A stretch of 64,000 nucleotides of DNA from Clostridium sp. 1001271B_151109_B4 (lineage in GTDB: Bacteria > Bacillota > Clostridia > Clostridiales > Clostridiaceae), in assembly GCF_015670405.1 (NCBI RefSeq), contig NZ_JADPBQ010000014.1, positions 25,936 through 89,935 of the forward strand, in the 5' to 3' direction. A program made the position numbers and the translations under genes. The first letter of the stretch is position 1. Every line of letters begins with the position of its first letter. Shown here one piece after another: positions 8,821 through 16,702 of the stretch. The notes below the pieces were generated by a model. That model had not been told where the DNA came from. It did not search any database and saw only the letters and a program-made list of their open reading frames with translations.

Positions 8821-10716
8821 TTAACGTCTTCCACGGCCAGGGGTTCCCATATTACCACCACCAGGTACACCAGAATTACTGCCACCGGTTGTTACACCAC
8901 TTTGAGATACATTACTTATAGTGCTAGAAAGAGTAAAGGAAGTAATTTCAGTACCGCCACTAGTAGTACCATCAGTATATAATCCATCAGTAGATGTACC
9001 AGTAGATGTACCCCCAGAGTAAGCACTATAAGTTTTACCAGTTTCTAATTCAGGAGATGAAATAATAACAGATTGATATGACTTTGATGGTGCAAATGAA
9101 ATTATGTCTTCACCAGATTCAGATTTAATAGTTAATAAGCTATTTGCTGATCCATTAACATATACATTAATTGAATTTTGTGTTGAAGAAGTACTTGGAT
9201 TTTGTGCCATTCCAGAGCCTCCAGCTGCAATTAAAATACCACCGTTAATATTAAAAGTTGAATCATAGTCTAAGGCACCATTTCCATTATCTTGTGGTCC
9301 ATTTACTATGACTGTACCATCATTTAGTTCAATTGAACCATTAGCATCAATACCATCACCAGCAGCATCAACATAAACATATCCACCATTAAAGTTTATT
9401 TGACCATTTCCAGAAGAAAAGCTATTTTGACCAGGTCTTCCACTTGTTGAAGAAGAGTCATTCCCACCAGATGCGTTTATTCCATCATCACTAGCAACTA
9501 AATGAATAGTACCTCCATTAATATTTATAGTTGTACTTTCTATTCCTTCATAAGATTTACTTATATTTATATCTCCACCGTTAATATCTAAGGTTGTATC
9601 AGAGTGAACACCATCATCACCAGAAGAAATATCAATAGTACCCCCATTAATTACAACACTATTGTTAGAATGAATTGAATCGTCAGAAGAATCAATTGTA
9701 AAAGTACCACCATCTATAGTTATTGTATTAACGGCTTTAATTGCTTTGGCACTGCTAGTATCAGTAGTAGAACTTGAGCTGCTACTAGAGCTAGTGCCAG
9801 TGCCCCATCGGCCCCATCCACTTTGATCATTGCTACTCTTAGAGCTACTATTTGCACTTCCACCACCAGTAGTAATGTTTATAGTTCCATCAGATATATT
9901 TACGTTGCTTTCAGCTTGTATTCCATCATTAGTTGAAGTGATATTTAAAGTACCACCTTGAATATCAATATATCCTTTTTCTGTATCTTCAGCATTTGTA
10001 GATTTTAATCCATCTCCAGAAGCATTAATAGTGATATTTCCATCTTTTATAGTAATAGAATCTTTACCCATTAATCCATCATCAGCAGAAGTAACTGTAA
10101 TATTACCACCAGTAATTTTTAAATCATCTTTACTTGTAATACCGTTATTATAATTAGCATTAACTGTTAGGGTACCATTTCCTCTAATAGTTAAATCATC
10201 TTTACTAAATATTGCAGCATTAGGTTCATCTGTAGTAGAGTCTTCAAACACATATGAATCACTATCAGTTACAGTGTTAGTTGTATCATCTGGTAAGACT
10301 AAGATTGCATTTTTTGCAGCTTGAACATATATAGGTGCACTGTCATTAGAAGTAATATTTACATTGTTAAGTATTAAATATACATTTTCTTCAGATACAC
10401 TATTAACAATTATTTGGGCATCAGAAGAAGTACCAGTTATTTCATATACTCCGCCAGATGTAATAGTTACTTTATTATCAGAGACTGTAGCGTCATTTCC
10501 GCTTACAGCAATTGAACTATCTAAATTAATAGTACAAGTAACTTCACCAATATCCTCGTCTAATTCTAAATCGGAATTTGCAACTGTATTTGTAGTTTCT
10601 TGAACAGTAGTATTTGTATCGTTATTAGCATCAGTTGTAGTTGTTGTCTTTGAGCAAGCTATTGTACTACTACATAAGGTAACAACAGTTAATAATATAA
10701 TAAACTTTCTCTTCAT
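8821..10716 (-). CDS. Large beta-helix lipoprotein, DUF4353/Cthe_2159-like carbohydrate-binding family
   Basis: Predicted surface lipoprotein of 631 residues. A GGAGG precedes the ATG at 10716, so the longer start at 10734 is rejected. The signal ends in a lipobox (STIAC), then a Thr/Asn-rich linker. The body is built of turns of roughly 20-25 residues with xINGGTIxI...SxDDGIxS motifs (DDGLMG, GDGLKS, NDGIQA, DDGVHS, DDGINA, GDGIDA), the pattern of a right-handed parallel beta-helix with Asp-rich, probably calcium-binding, turns. Two Ser/Gly-rich inserts interrupt it, and the C terminus is Gly/Arg-rich. The Cthe_2159 family was described as polysaccharide-binding. Divergent from the VTC/DUF4956 pair, a partnership I recall from other clostridia. 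Confidence 0.82.
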   Translation of the reverse strand: MKRKFIILLTVVTLCSSTIACSKTTTTTDANNDTNTTVQETTNTVANSDLELDEDIGEVTCTINLDSSIAVSGNDATVSDNKVTITSGGVYEITGTSSDAQIIVNSVSEENVYLILNNVNITSNDSAPIYVQAAKNAILVLPDDTTNTVTDSDSYVFEDSTTDEPNAAIFSKDDLTIRGNGTLTVNANYNNGITSKDDLKITGGNITVTSADDGLMGKDSITIKDGNITINASGDGLKSTNAEDTEKGYIDIQGGTLNITSTNDGIQAESNVNISDGTINITTGGGSANSSSKSSNDQSGWGRWGTGTSSSSSSSSTTDTSSAKAIKAVNTITIDGGTFTIDSSDDSIHSNNSVVINGGTIDISSGDDGVHSDTTLDINGGDINISKSYEGIESTTININGGTIHLVASDDGINASGGNDSSSTSGRPGQNSFSSGNGQINFNGGYVYVDAAGDGIDANGSIELNDGTVIVNGPQDNGNGALDYDSTFNINGGILIAAGGSGMAQNPSTSSTQNSINVYVNGSANSLLTIKSESGEDIISFAPSKSYQSVIISSPELETGKTYSAYSGGTSTGTSTDGLYTDGTTSGGTEITSFTLSSTISNVSQSGVTTGGSNSGVPGGGNMGTPGRGRR

Positions 10717-10831
10717 AATTTCCTCCAAAATCATTTAAGTAATAATTTTCTATTCATAAGAAAATTACTTAAGCTTTAATTTAATATCATACTTATAAAA
10801 TCATATTAACAATAAAACCTTAAATTAATCT

Positions 10832-10960
10832 TAAGTGAGACTCCAAATCTTCGATTTGGTCAGACGAACTTACACCCCAGGCGTAAGTGAGACTCCAAAT
10901 TTTCAATTTGGTCAGACGAACTTACTCATCCGAGTGAAGGGAGGAGGAGTTTCCTTTTTT
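10832..10960 (+). repeat. Tandem 42-nt structured repeat plus terminal hairpin (element 1)
   Basis: Two direct repeats, 10832-10873 and 10884-10925, are identical at 40 of 42 positions. Each folds as an inner stem with a TTC loop inside an outer TAAGT/ACTTA pairing. The only two differences (10849 C to 10901 T, and 10853 G to 10905 A) are the two halves of one base pair, so pairing is kept. The second copy is followed by an 8-bp hairpin with one mismatch (10924-10931 with 10943-10950) and a T run (10955-10960). A diverged copy lies at 18916-19040. The rest of the 458-base gap between the lipoprotein and VTC genes shows no gene. No known RNA family was recognised. Confidence 0.85.
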
Positions 10961-11174
10961 GTTATTAAGTTTTCATAGAAAATTTTTTGTTTATAGAAAT
11001 TATTTATTTTTACTAAAAAAATTATTTACTATATAAACATAAAGGAAAATGTAAAATTCAAGAGCATAATTGTAAAAAATAGTTTAAATATAAAATTCTT
11101 TTAAGATTTTTTTAAGGTTAGGATTTTATAATGACATTAAGGATTTTAAATAATACGTTTTGGGAGGTATTTTT

Positions 11175-11927
11175 ATGGCAATAAAATCATTTAAGAGATA
11201 CGAAAAAAAATATCTGTTAAATCAAAGTCAATATGATGAGCTTATAAAAAGAATAAGTGAATATATGGATGCAGATGAGCATTGTAAAAATGGTAATAAC
11301 TATAGTATTTATAATATTTATTATGATACTTTTGATAATCAAGTCATTAGACATTCAATAAATAAACCCTATTATAAAGAAAAGCTTAGATTAAGAAGTT
11401 ATAAAACGCCAGTTAGTAAAGAGGATAAAGTATTCTTAGAAATAAAGAAAAAAATAAATGGTGTGGTAAATAAAAGAAGGGTAGTTTTAACACTAGGTGA
11501 AGTTCAGGATTTCTTAAATAAAGGAATTAGGCCTCAAAAAGATGATTATATGAGCAATCAAGTATTAAATGAAATAGAAAATTATTTGGAAAATAATAAT
11601 GTTAAGCCTAAAGTTTATATAAGTTATAGTAGAAAAGCTTTCTTTTGTAAGGCAGATAAAGATTTTAGATTGACATTTGATTCTAAAATAATTACAAGAA
11701 GAGATAATTTGGTATTAGAAGCTGGAAATTTTGGTGATGAACTTTTAGAACCAAATCAATATTTAATGGAAGTAAAAATATTAGGAGCAATTCCTTTATG
11801 GTTAGTAGAAATCTTTTCGGATTTATCTATATATAGTACAAAGTTTTCAAAGTATGGAAATGAGTATATGAGGTATTGTTTAAATAAAAATAAAGAAAAT
11901 GAAATGAGGAGAGTAAAAATATGTTAG
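11175..11927 (+). CDS. VTC-domain protein (triphosphate-tunnel fold, putative polyphosphate polymerase)
   Basis: Cytoplasmic protein of 250 residues. The frame opens with TTG at 11160, but GGGAGG at 11162-11167 supports the ATG at 11175. It spans the VTC domain seen in yeast polyphosphate polymerase Vtc4: charged tunnel residues appear as RYEKKY near the N terminus, KLRLRSY, EIKKK, RKAF and a late LMEVKI strand. Unlike the yeast complex there is no SPX domain. The downstream DUF4956 membrane gene overlaps by 7 bases, strongly suggesting a complex. Family knowledge allows polyphosphate synthesis, but bacterial VTC proteins of this type lack assigned substrates, so function is inferred. Confidence 0.83.
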   Translation: MAIKSFKRYEKKYLLNQSQYDELIKRISEYMDADEHCKNGNNYSIYNIYYDTFDNQVIRHSINKPYYKEKLRLRSYKTPVSKEDKVFLEIKKKINGVVNKRRVVLTLGEVQDFLNKGIRPQKDDYMSNQVLNEIENYLENNNVKPKVYISYSRKAFFCKADKDFRLTFDSKIITRRDNLVLEAGNFGDELLEPNQYLMEVKILGAIPLWLVEIFSDLSIYSTKFSKYGNEYMRYCLNKNKENEMRRVKIC

Positions 11928-12610
11928 AAACGATAATATCATCGACGAATGGAGAGTCATTTACATTAGCAAATGCATTATTAGTTATAGGTTCATCAAT
12001 AGTATTGGGGTTAGTAATAAGTTTAGCTTATATGTATACTCATAAGAAAGAGGGGTATGCCCCTGGATTTACAATAACATTAATAATGTTACCAGTTATA
12101 ATTGCAATAATAATTCTTTTAGTAGGTAATAACGTAGCAAGAGCATTTAGTTTAGCAGGTGCATTTTCAATAATTCGTTTTAGAAGTGCCCCTGGAGATC
12201 CTAAGGATATATCTTATATATTCTTTACTTTAGCTGTAGGTCTTGCGTGTGGTATGGGTTATATAGGATATGGTGTTATAGTAACTGTGATCTTATGCAT
12301 CATCATGATTGTTTTAGATAAAATAAAATTTGCAGTTCCAAAGACTAAGAATATGAGATTAAAAATATTGGTGCCAGAAGATTTAAATTATGAAGGCGTT
12401 TTTGATAAAATTTTAGATAGTTATTCAACTAATTGGGCTACTGAAAGCGTAAAAACAAAGGATTTTGGTGCATTATTTGAAATATCTTATAAAATTCATT
12501 TAAAAGAAGGTGTAAGCCAAAAGAAGTTGATAGATGAATTGCGTTGTAAGAATGGAAATTTAACAATTGCATTAACATCAGCTGGATTAGAAGAAAAAGT
12601 TTATTTATAG
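11921..12610 (+). CDS. DUF4956 membrane protein, partner of the VTC protein
   Basis: 229 residues with four hydrophobic segments in the first ~135 residues and a soluble C-terminal domain of about 90 residues. The conserved cytoplasmic-loop stretch GAFSIIRFRSAPGDPKDI (about 80-97) marks the DUF4956 family. ATG at 11921 lies within the end of the VTC gene and has a GAGGAGAG site just upstream, so translation is coupled. Gene-pair conservation suggests it anchors or channels the product of the VTC enzyme at the membrane, which is inference. A strong terminator follows. Confidence 0.85.
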   Translation: MLETIISSTNGESFTLANALLVIGSSIVLGLVISLAYMYTHKKEGYAPGFTITLIMLPVIIAIIILLVGNNVARAFSLAGAFSIIRFRSAPGDPKDISYIFFTLAVGLACGMGYIGYGVIVTVILCIIMIVLDKIKFAVPKTKNMRLKILVPEDLNYEGVFDKILDSYSTNWATESVKTKDFGALFEISYKIHLKEGVSQKKLIDELRCKNGNLTIALTSAGLEEKVYL

Positions 12611-12620
12611 TTATAATTAA

Positions 12621-12655
12621 AAATGGTAGAGATTTTATAAAATCTCTACCATTTT
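12621..12655. terminator. Bidirectional terminator between DUF4956 and cold-shock genes
   Basis: A near-perfect self-complementary stretch (12621-12636 with 12639-12654; the innermost bases form the loop) with T run on the plus side and A run on the other, between convergent genes. Confidence 0.9.
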
Positions 12656-12865
12656 TTATAGTTTATGAACATTTATAGCCATAGGGCCTTTTTCACCATC
12701 TGCAATTGAAAATGATACGTTTTCTCCTTCATGTAATCCACTATCAGGACCATTTTCTTTTAATTGAGAATGATGAACAAATATATCATTTCCATTATTA
12801 GCAGATATAAATCCATAACCTTTTTCAGAATTAAACCATTTTACTACACCAGTATAACTTGACAT
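12656..12865 (-). CDS. Cold-shock protein (CspA/CspB family)
   Basis: 69-residue single OB-fold nucleic-acid chaperone. RNP1 KGYGFI (residues 15-20) and RNP2 DIFVHHS (27-33) are intact, as are the surface aromatics of the GVVKWFN start. It binds single-stranded RNA/DNA and usually helps translation at low temperature, though many family members are constitutive. An AAGGAG site precedes the ATG at 12865. Single gene; the genes on both sides are unrelated. Confidence 0.96.
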   Translation of the reverse strand: MSSYTGVVKWFNSEKGYGFISANNGNDIFVHHSQLKENGPDSGLHEGENVSFSIADGEKGPMAINVHKL

Positions 12866-12921
12866 ATAATCGCTCCTTAATCTATAAGTAATCGAAAATA
12901 GTTTATGTAAAAGTAAAAAGT

Positions 12922-13662
12922 TTATTCTTTAGAGTTAATTTTAGCTATTTTATCTTTATCCCATATGAAAAGTTGTTCTGAATTGTTAAGTGCAGAAAAT
13001 AACTTTTCTTTGAAATTAGGAAATGTACTATTTAAATCTCTAATTAATTCTTTCATATCCTGTCTTTTAGTATGACCATCAGCAGGACACGGGTTCTTAA
13101 TAATAGGATAATCATATATTTTAACAGCTTTTTTAATCATGTATTCATCAATATAAACCATTGGTCTAATAATAGTAATATCAAACTTTTCCATATATGA
13201 TTTTGGGGAGAAACAATTAATTCTTCCTTCGTAAAACATTGTCATTGCAAATGTTTCAACTGCATCATCTTTATGATGCCCTAAGGCAACTTTAGTACAA
13301 CCAAGATCTTGTGCAGTACCATTTAATGCACCACGTCTTAATTTTGCACATAAGGAGCAAGGGTTCTTTTCATTTCTTATATCGAATACTATTTTTGCAA
13401 TATCTGTTTGAACTTCATAAAATGGAACTTCTAAATTCTTACACAATTCATGAAGAGGGCTATTATCAACTCCACCAGGATTTAATGTTATTGCAATAAG
13501 GTCAAATTTTACTGGAGAAAATTTTTGATAATTTTTTAAGATATGAAGAAGAGTTACACTATCTTTTCCTCCAGACAACCCTACTGCGATTTTATCATTT
13601 TCTTCTATCATATTAAAATCATTTATAGCTTGACGAGTTTTACTCAATAATTTTTGCATCAT
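12922..13662 (-). CDS. TtcA-family PP-loop tRNA thiolation protein (copy 1)
   Basis: ATP-dependent tRNA 2-thiocytidine synthetase-like protein. The frame extends up to 13761, but GGAGG at 13672-13676 favours ATG 13662, removing 33 basic residues not expected in the family and giving 246 residues. Visible motifs: PP-loop SGGKDS, the CSLCAKLRRG cysteine pair and a third cysteine in NPCPAD, the set that holds the catalytic 4Fe-4S cluster in TtcA. A second family member lies at 30341-31210. Family members modify tRNA C32 or related bases; which tRNA is touched here is unknown. Confidence 0.82.
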   Translation of the reverse strand: MMQKLLSKTRQAINDFNMIEENDKIAVGLSGGKDSVTLLHILKNYQKFSPVKFDLIAITLNPGGVDNSPLHELCKNLEVPFYEVQTDIAKIVFDIRNEKNPCSLCAKLRRGALNGTAQDLGCTKVALGHHKDDAVETFAMTMFYEGRINCFSPKSYMEKFDITIIRPMVYIDEYMIKKAVKIYDYPIIKNPCPADGHTKRQDMKELIRDLNSTFPNFKEKLFSALNNSEQLFIWDKDKIAKINSKE

Positions 13663-13806
13663 ATGTTTTTGCCTCCGAAATTTATTACTTAGATATTTTA
13701 ACAAAGCATTAGTTTTTAGACAAATAGAATAAAAAAGATAACTAAACTTACTTTTTTTCAAGCACTTAATAAGTTAGTCTTGCTAAGTTAATATTTAGGA
13801 TTTGAG

Positions 13807-14499
13807 TTAATTCTTATAAATATCTTGAGCTAGTAGTGTTAATTTTTCTAAATCTAAAATTTTAATTATATTTTTATTCTTTTCAATAATATTTAATTCA
13901 GAAAGATTTTTAATAACTCTATTTAGATGACGATAACTAGATCCTAAAAGTTCAGCTAAATTATTAATCCCATCTATATCAACTAATATTTCTTTAGAAT
14001 TATTCGATGGTAAAGATGAAATTAAATAGCTTGCAAAGCGACTTTCAATTGGGGAAAGTATATTAATACTCATATAACTTGAATTTCGTCTAAGCTTTTT
14101 TTGAAGAGAAGAAATTATAAATCTTAAAAATATTGGATCAGTATAGCCGTATTCTTTTATACTATTTAAAGGTAATGCTAAACAAATACAAGGTTCTAAA
14201 GCTTGAACATTACAGTCAGCATAAGGATTTTCAATAAGTTCAATATCACCCATAATAGAAAGAGGAGTATTGAAACATAAAAGTAATGATTTACCACTTG
14301 AAAGTAAAGTGGTTACTTTATACTTTCCCTTAACTAAGAAATACATATAAAATAATTTATCATTTAATGAACAAAGAAATTCATTTTTATTAAATGTATG
14401 TATTTCTAAAGAGTCTAATAAATTTTTATTTAAGTATGAGTGTAAAGAGTATTTATTAACATAATAAATAAGCTGGTCTTTGTTGCTTAATTTTTTCAT
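13807..14499 (-). CDS. Crp/Fnr-family transcriptional regulator (YeiL-like)
   Basis: 230 residues: an N-terminal cyclic-nucleotide-binding-type beta barrel (about 30-130), a dimerisation helix near 130-150 and a C-terminal winged helix (about 165-215; NLAELLGSSYRHLNRVIKNL is the recognition part). No Fnr-type cysteine cluster is seen at the N terminus, and the cAMP phosphate-binding RE..A signature is absent, so the effector is unknown. An AAAGGAG site precedes the ATG. It is divergent from two DUF606 transporter genes with a long palindrome between, so it very likely controls them and itself. Confidence 0.83.
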   Translation of the reverse strand: MKKLSNKDQLIYYVNKYSLHSYLNKNLLDSLEIHTFNKNEFLCSLNDKLFYMYFLVKGKYKVTTLLSSGKSLLLCFNTPLSIMGDIELIENPYADCNVQALEPCICLALPLNSIKEYGYTDPIFLRFIISSLQKKLRRNSSYMSINILSPIESRFASYLISSLPSNNSKEILVDIDGINNLAELLGSSYRHLNRVIKNLSELNIIEKNKNIIKILDLEKLTLLAQDIYKN

Positions 14500-14575
14500 A
14501 GATTCTCCTTTAAATATAGATAAAATGAAATAATATATATTGTTTACTAAGTTTATATAAAAAGAGTATACTATT

Positions 14576-14611
14576 AAAAATAAAATAGGACAAATGTCCT
14601 ATTTTATTTTT
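14576..14611. promoter_or_regulatory. Long palindrome between Crp/Fnr regulator and DUF606 genes, candidate operator
   Basis: Perfect 16-bp inverted arms (14576-14591 and 14596-14611) around AAAT; the core is TAGGAC-AAAT-GTCCTA. No gene points into it from either side, so terminator duty is unlikely, and its centre lies 66 bases before the DUF606 start and about 95 bases before the regulator start. Crp/Fnr proteins bind 2-fold symmetric sites, but the core differs from Fnr (TTGAT/ATCAA) and Crp boxes. An RNA hairpin role in the transporter leader is the main alternative. Confidence 0.7.
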
Positions 14612-14659
14612 ATATCTATTTGATAAGATGTTTCTAGAAATTTAACTGGAGGAATTTAA

Positions 14660-15082
14660 ATGTATAATATTTTAGCACTAGTAATTGGAGCACTTATTTC
14701 TATTATGATATCATTTAACAGCGGATTAGAAGGTTATGTTGGAAGTACATATTCTGTAGTGATTATTCATGCTGTAGGGCTTATTTCAATACTTATAGTT
14801 GCAGCTGTAAAGAAAGAAAAAATAGTAATAAAGGAGGCTATACCATTTTATTTATTTTTAGGTGGAATTTTTGGAGTTATGCTTACATTAGTTAACATAA
14901 TTACAATAGGAGGTATAGGTGTTGCTTTAACTACAGCACTTGCAGTATTTGGACAATTAGTATTTTCATCCTTAGTAGACCATTTTGGATTATTTGGTTT
15001 AACTAAATATGAATTTAATCCTAAAAAACTTGTAGGGTTTTTTATAGTTTTATGTGGATTAGTTATTATGACAATGGCATAG
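14660..15082 (+). CDS. DUF606/YdcZ-family small DMT transporter subunit 1
   Basis: 140-residue membrane protein of five hydrophobic segments, matching the DUF606 (YdcZ) half-size branch of the drug/metabolite transporter superfamily. The N-terminal ISFNSGLEGYVGS turn is typical. A GGAGG site precedes the ATG. The next gene is a homologous half-transporter 17 bases downstream, so the two probably form a heterodimer. Substrate unknown. Likely regulated by the divergent Crp/Fnr protein. Confidence 0.84.
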   Translation: MYNILALVIGALISIMISFNSGLEGYVGSTYSVVIIHAVGLISILIVAAVKKEKIVIKEAIPFYLFLGGIFGVMLTLVNIITIGGIGVALTTALAVFGQLVFSSLVDHFGLFGLTKYEFNPKKLVGFFIVLCGLVIMTMA

Positions 15083-15099
15083 GGGAGGAATAAAATAAT

Positions 15100-15576
15100 A
15101 TGTTAATGATTTTATTAGCTGTATTTGGTGGTGTACTAACTACTTTATCAATGGTAGTAAGTTCAACACTAGGAAAGAAAATTGGATTAATTCAAAGTAC
15201 AATAATTCATTATATAGGTGGACTTATTGGAGGAATTTTTATTTTAATAGGTATGGGTAGTGCTTCAGCACCGTCTATCATAGATATGAGCAGAATGCCA
15301 TTATATATTTTCCTAGGAGGAATCATAGGGGTAATGGTTGTGTATACTTCTAATATAGTTATTCCAAAGATTCCTGTTGTATATAGTACATTATTGATGT
15401 TTTCTGGACAAATGTTGTGTGCAATTGTTATTGATGCAATTGTAATGGGGGATTTTTCATGGCAAAAGCTTTTAGGAGCAATAATAGTTGTTTTAGGTAT
15501 ATTTTATAATTCAAAAGTTGATGAAAAAGAGGCAAATAAGCTTAAAGAAAAAACAGATAAGCTTAAAGAAGCTTAA
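15100..15576 (+). CDS. DUF606/YdcZ-family small DMT transporter subunit 2
   Basis: 158 residues, five hydrophobic segments, same family as the preceding gene but with a charged, Lys/Glu-rich C-terminal tail of about 20 residues. A GGGGAGG site lies ahead of the ATG. Tandem unequal DUF606 genes are thought to insert in opposite orientations as a dual-topology pair, which is inference here. A terminator follows. Confidence 0.84.
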   Translation: MLMILLAVFGGVLTTLSMVVSSTLGKKIGLIQSTIIHYIGGLIGGIFILIGMGSASAPSIIDMSRMPLYIFLGGIIGVMVVYTSNIVIPKIPVVYSTLLMFSGQMLCAIVIDAIVMGDFSWQKLLGAIIVVLGIFYNSKVDEKEANKLKEKTDKLKEA

Positions 15577-15594
15577 TACTTAAACATAAAAAAG

Positions 15595-15640
15595 GAGGAG
15601 ATAATTTTTATATCAATTATAAAATTATCTCCTCGTTTTG
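15595..15640 (+). terminator. Terminator of the DUF606 pair
   Basis: A perfect 14-bp stem (15595-15608 with 15621-15634), 12-base loop, then GTTTTGTT. Confidence 0.8.
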
Positions 15641-15655
15641 TTACCTTTTTATTTA

Positions 15656-15704
15656 AGATCAATACTGTTGTGCTTCCCTTCAATAGTTCTTTGTTAATTT
15701 TCAT
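15656..15704 (-). pseudogene. PadR-type regulator remnant (N-terminal codons only)
   Basis: On the minus strand an ATG at 15704 with a weak GGTGAT site reads MKINKELLKGSTTVLIL, very like the first residues of PadR-family regulators (INKELLKGST is a recurrent start), then runs out of the family and into the DUF606 terminator. No winged helix follows. A decayed relic is the simplest reading. The remainder of 15705-15913 holds no gene that I can see. Confidence 0.4.
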
Positions 15705-15913
15705 AATTTCATCACCATACATTGTAATTCGATACATCGTATATCTATGTATTATTTTTTTTTGGAATATTAAGGAAAAGCAAAGAAAAAAATAAATTAT
15801 TGAAATTTTAAATTAAAAGATATATCATATAAGTAAGAATAAATGATAATAAATAAAAGTAAATAAAAATAAATGATATTAAAAGTTATATATAGGAAAA
15901 GGGGTATTTGTTT

Positions 15914-16678
15914 ATGTTTATGGAAGAAAGGTTAGATGAAATATTAGAAATAATTCAAGATAAAAAAAAGGTGCTAGTAAAAGATTTAAGTGAAAAGTTT
16001 AGTGTATCAGAAAGTATGATTCGTAAGGATTTACAAAGGCTTGAAAAAGAAGGTAAAATAAAGAGGACTTATGGTGGAGCAATTTTAGAAAGAGGCAGAG
16101 CTTACAATGAAAATACTACATCAAGAGTATTTGTTAACATTGAAGGGAAAGAACATATAGCTAAAGTGGTTTGTGATATTTTAGAAGAAGATGATGTAAT
16201 ATTCTTAGATATATCAAGTACTAATTTAACAATTGCATCAATGATAAGAAATACAACTAAAAATATAACAGTAATAACAAATATGAATAGAATCTTAATG
16301 GAGTTTGATCATTCACCTAATATTGAAGTTATTTTAGTTGGAGGAACATTTAATAAAAGATTAGGGGGAACAGTAGGGGCTTATACTGTAGAGCAAATAA
16401 AGAATTTTAATATAGATAAAGCTTTTGTAGGTGCTGGTGGAGTTAATATTGAAGATAACTTTTTAAGTAATTTTAATTTTGATGAATCAATTGTTAAAAA
16501 GGAAATATTAAAAAATAGTAAGAAAAATTATATTGTCATGGATGATGAAAAATTTTATAAAGATGGAGCTCATAAATTTGGAACATTAGAAGAGGTAGAC
16601 TTTATAATTACAGATAAAGCTCCAGATGACGCAGTAAAAGTAGAATTAGATAAATATGATGTAAAAGTAATATATTAA
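15914..16678 (+). CDS. DeoR-family transcriptional regulator
   Basis: N-terminal DeoR winged helix (about 5-60; VKDLSEKFSVSESMIRKDLQRL, then GGA) and a C-terminal sugar-phosphate-sensing DeoRC domain (about 75-235), so a repressor responding to a phosphorylated sugar. The frame opens at TTG 15908; ATG 15914 is best spaced from the GGGG at 15901-15904, with ATG 15920 possible. It is followed after 24 bases by a Cof-type HAD phosphatase, a common pairing in sugar-phosphate control. No transport or catabolic gene is attached, so its regulon is elsewhere. Confidence 0.85.
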   Translation: MFMEERLDEILEIIQDKKKVLVKDLSEKFSVSESMIRKDLQRLEKEGKIKRTYGGAILERGRAYNENTTSRVFVNIEGKEHIAKVVCDILEEDDVIFLDISSTNLTIASMIRNTTKNITVITNMNRILMEFDHSPNIEVILVGGTFNKRLGGTVGAYTVEQIKNFNIDKAFVGAGGVNIEDNFLSNFNFDESIVKKEILKNSKKNYIVMDDEKFYKDGAHKFGTLEEVDFIITDKAPDDAVKVELDKYDVKVIY

Positions 16679-16702
16679 ATAAGCAATACGGGGAGAGTAG
16701 TT

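Noticed and set aside
10364..10603. Open frame on the plus strand inside the lipoprotein gene
   Set aside because: It is the shadow of the repetitive minus-strand coding sequence, has no ribosome-binding site, and shows no protein family features.
10832..10960. CRISPR array
   Set aside because: Only two repeats, 10-base spacing, no cas genes, and the element is followed by a hairpin and T run.
14576..14611. Palindrome as an ordinary terminator
   Set aside because: It lies between two divergent starts, so no transcript from a coding gene ends there; an operator or leader element is favoured, though not proven.
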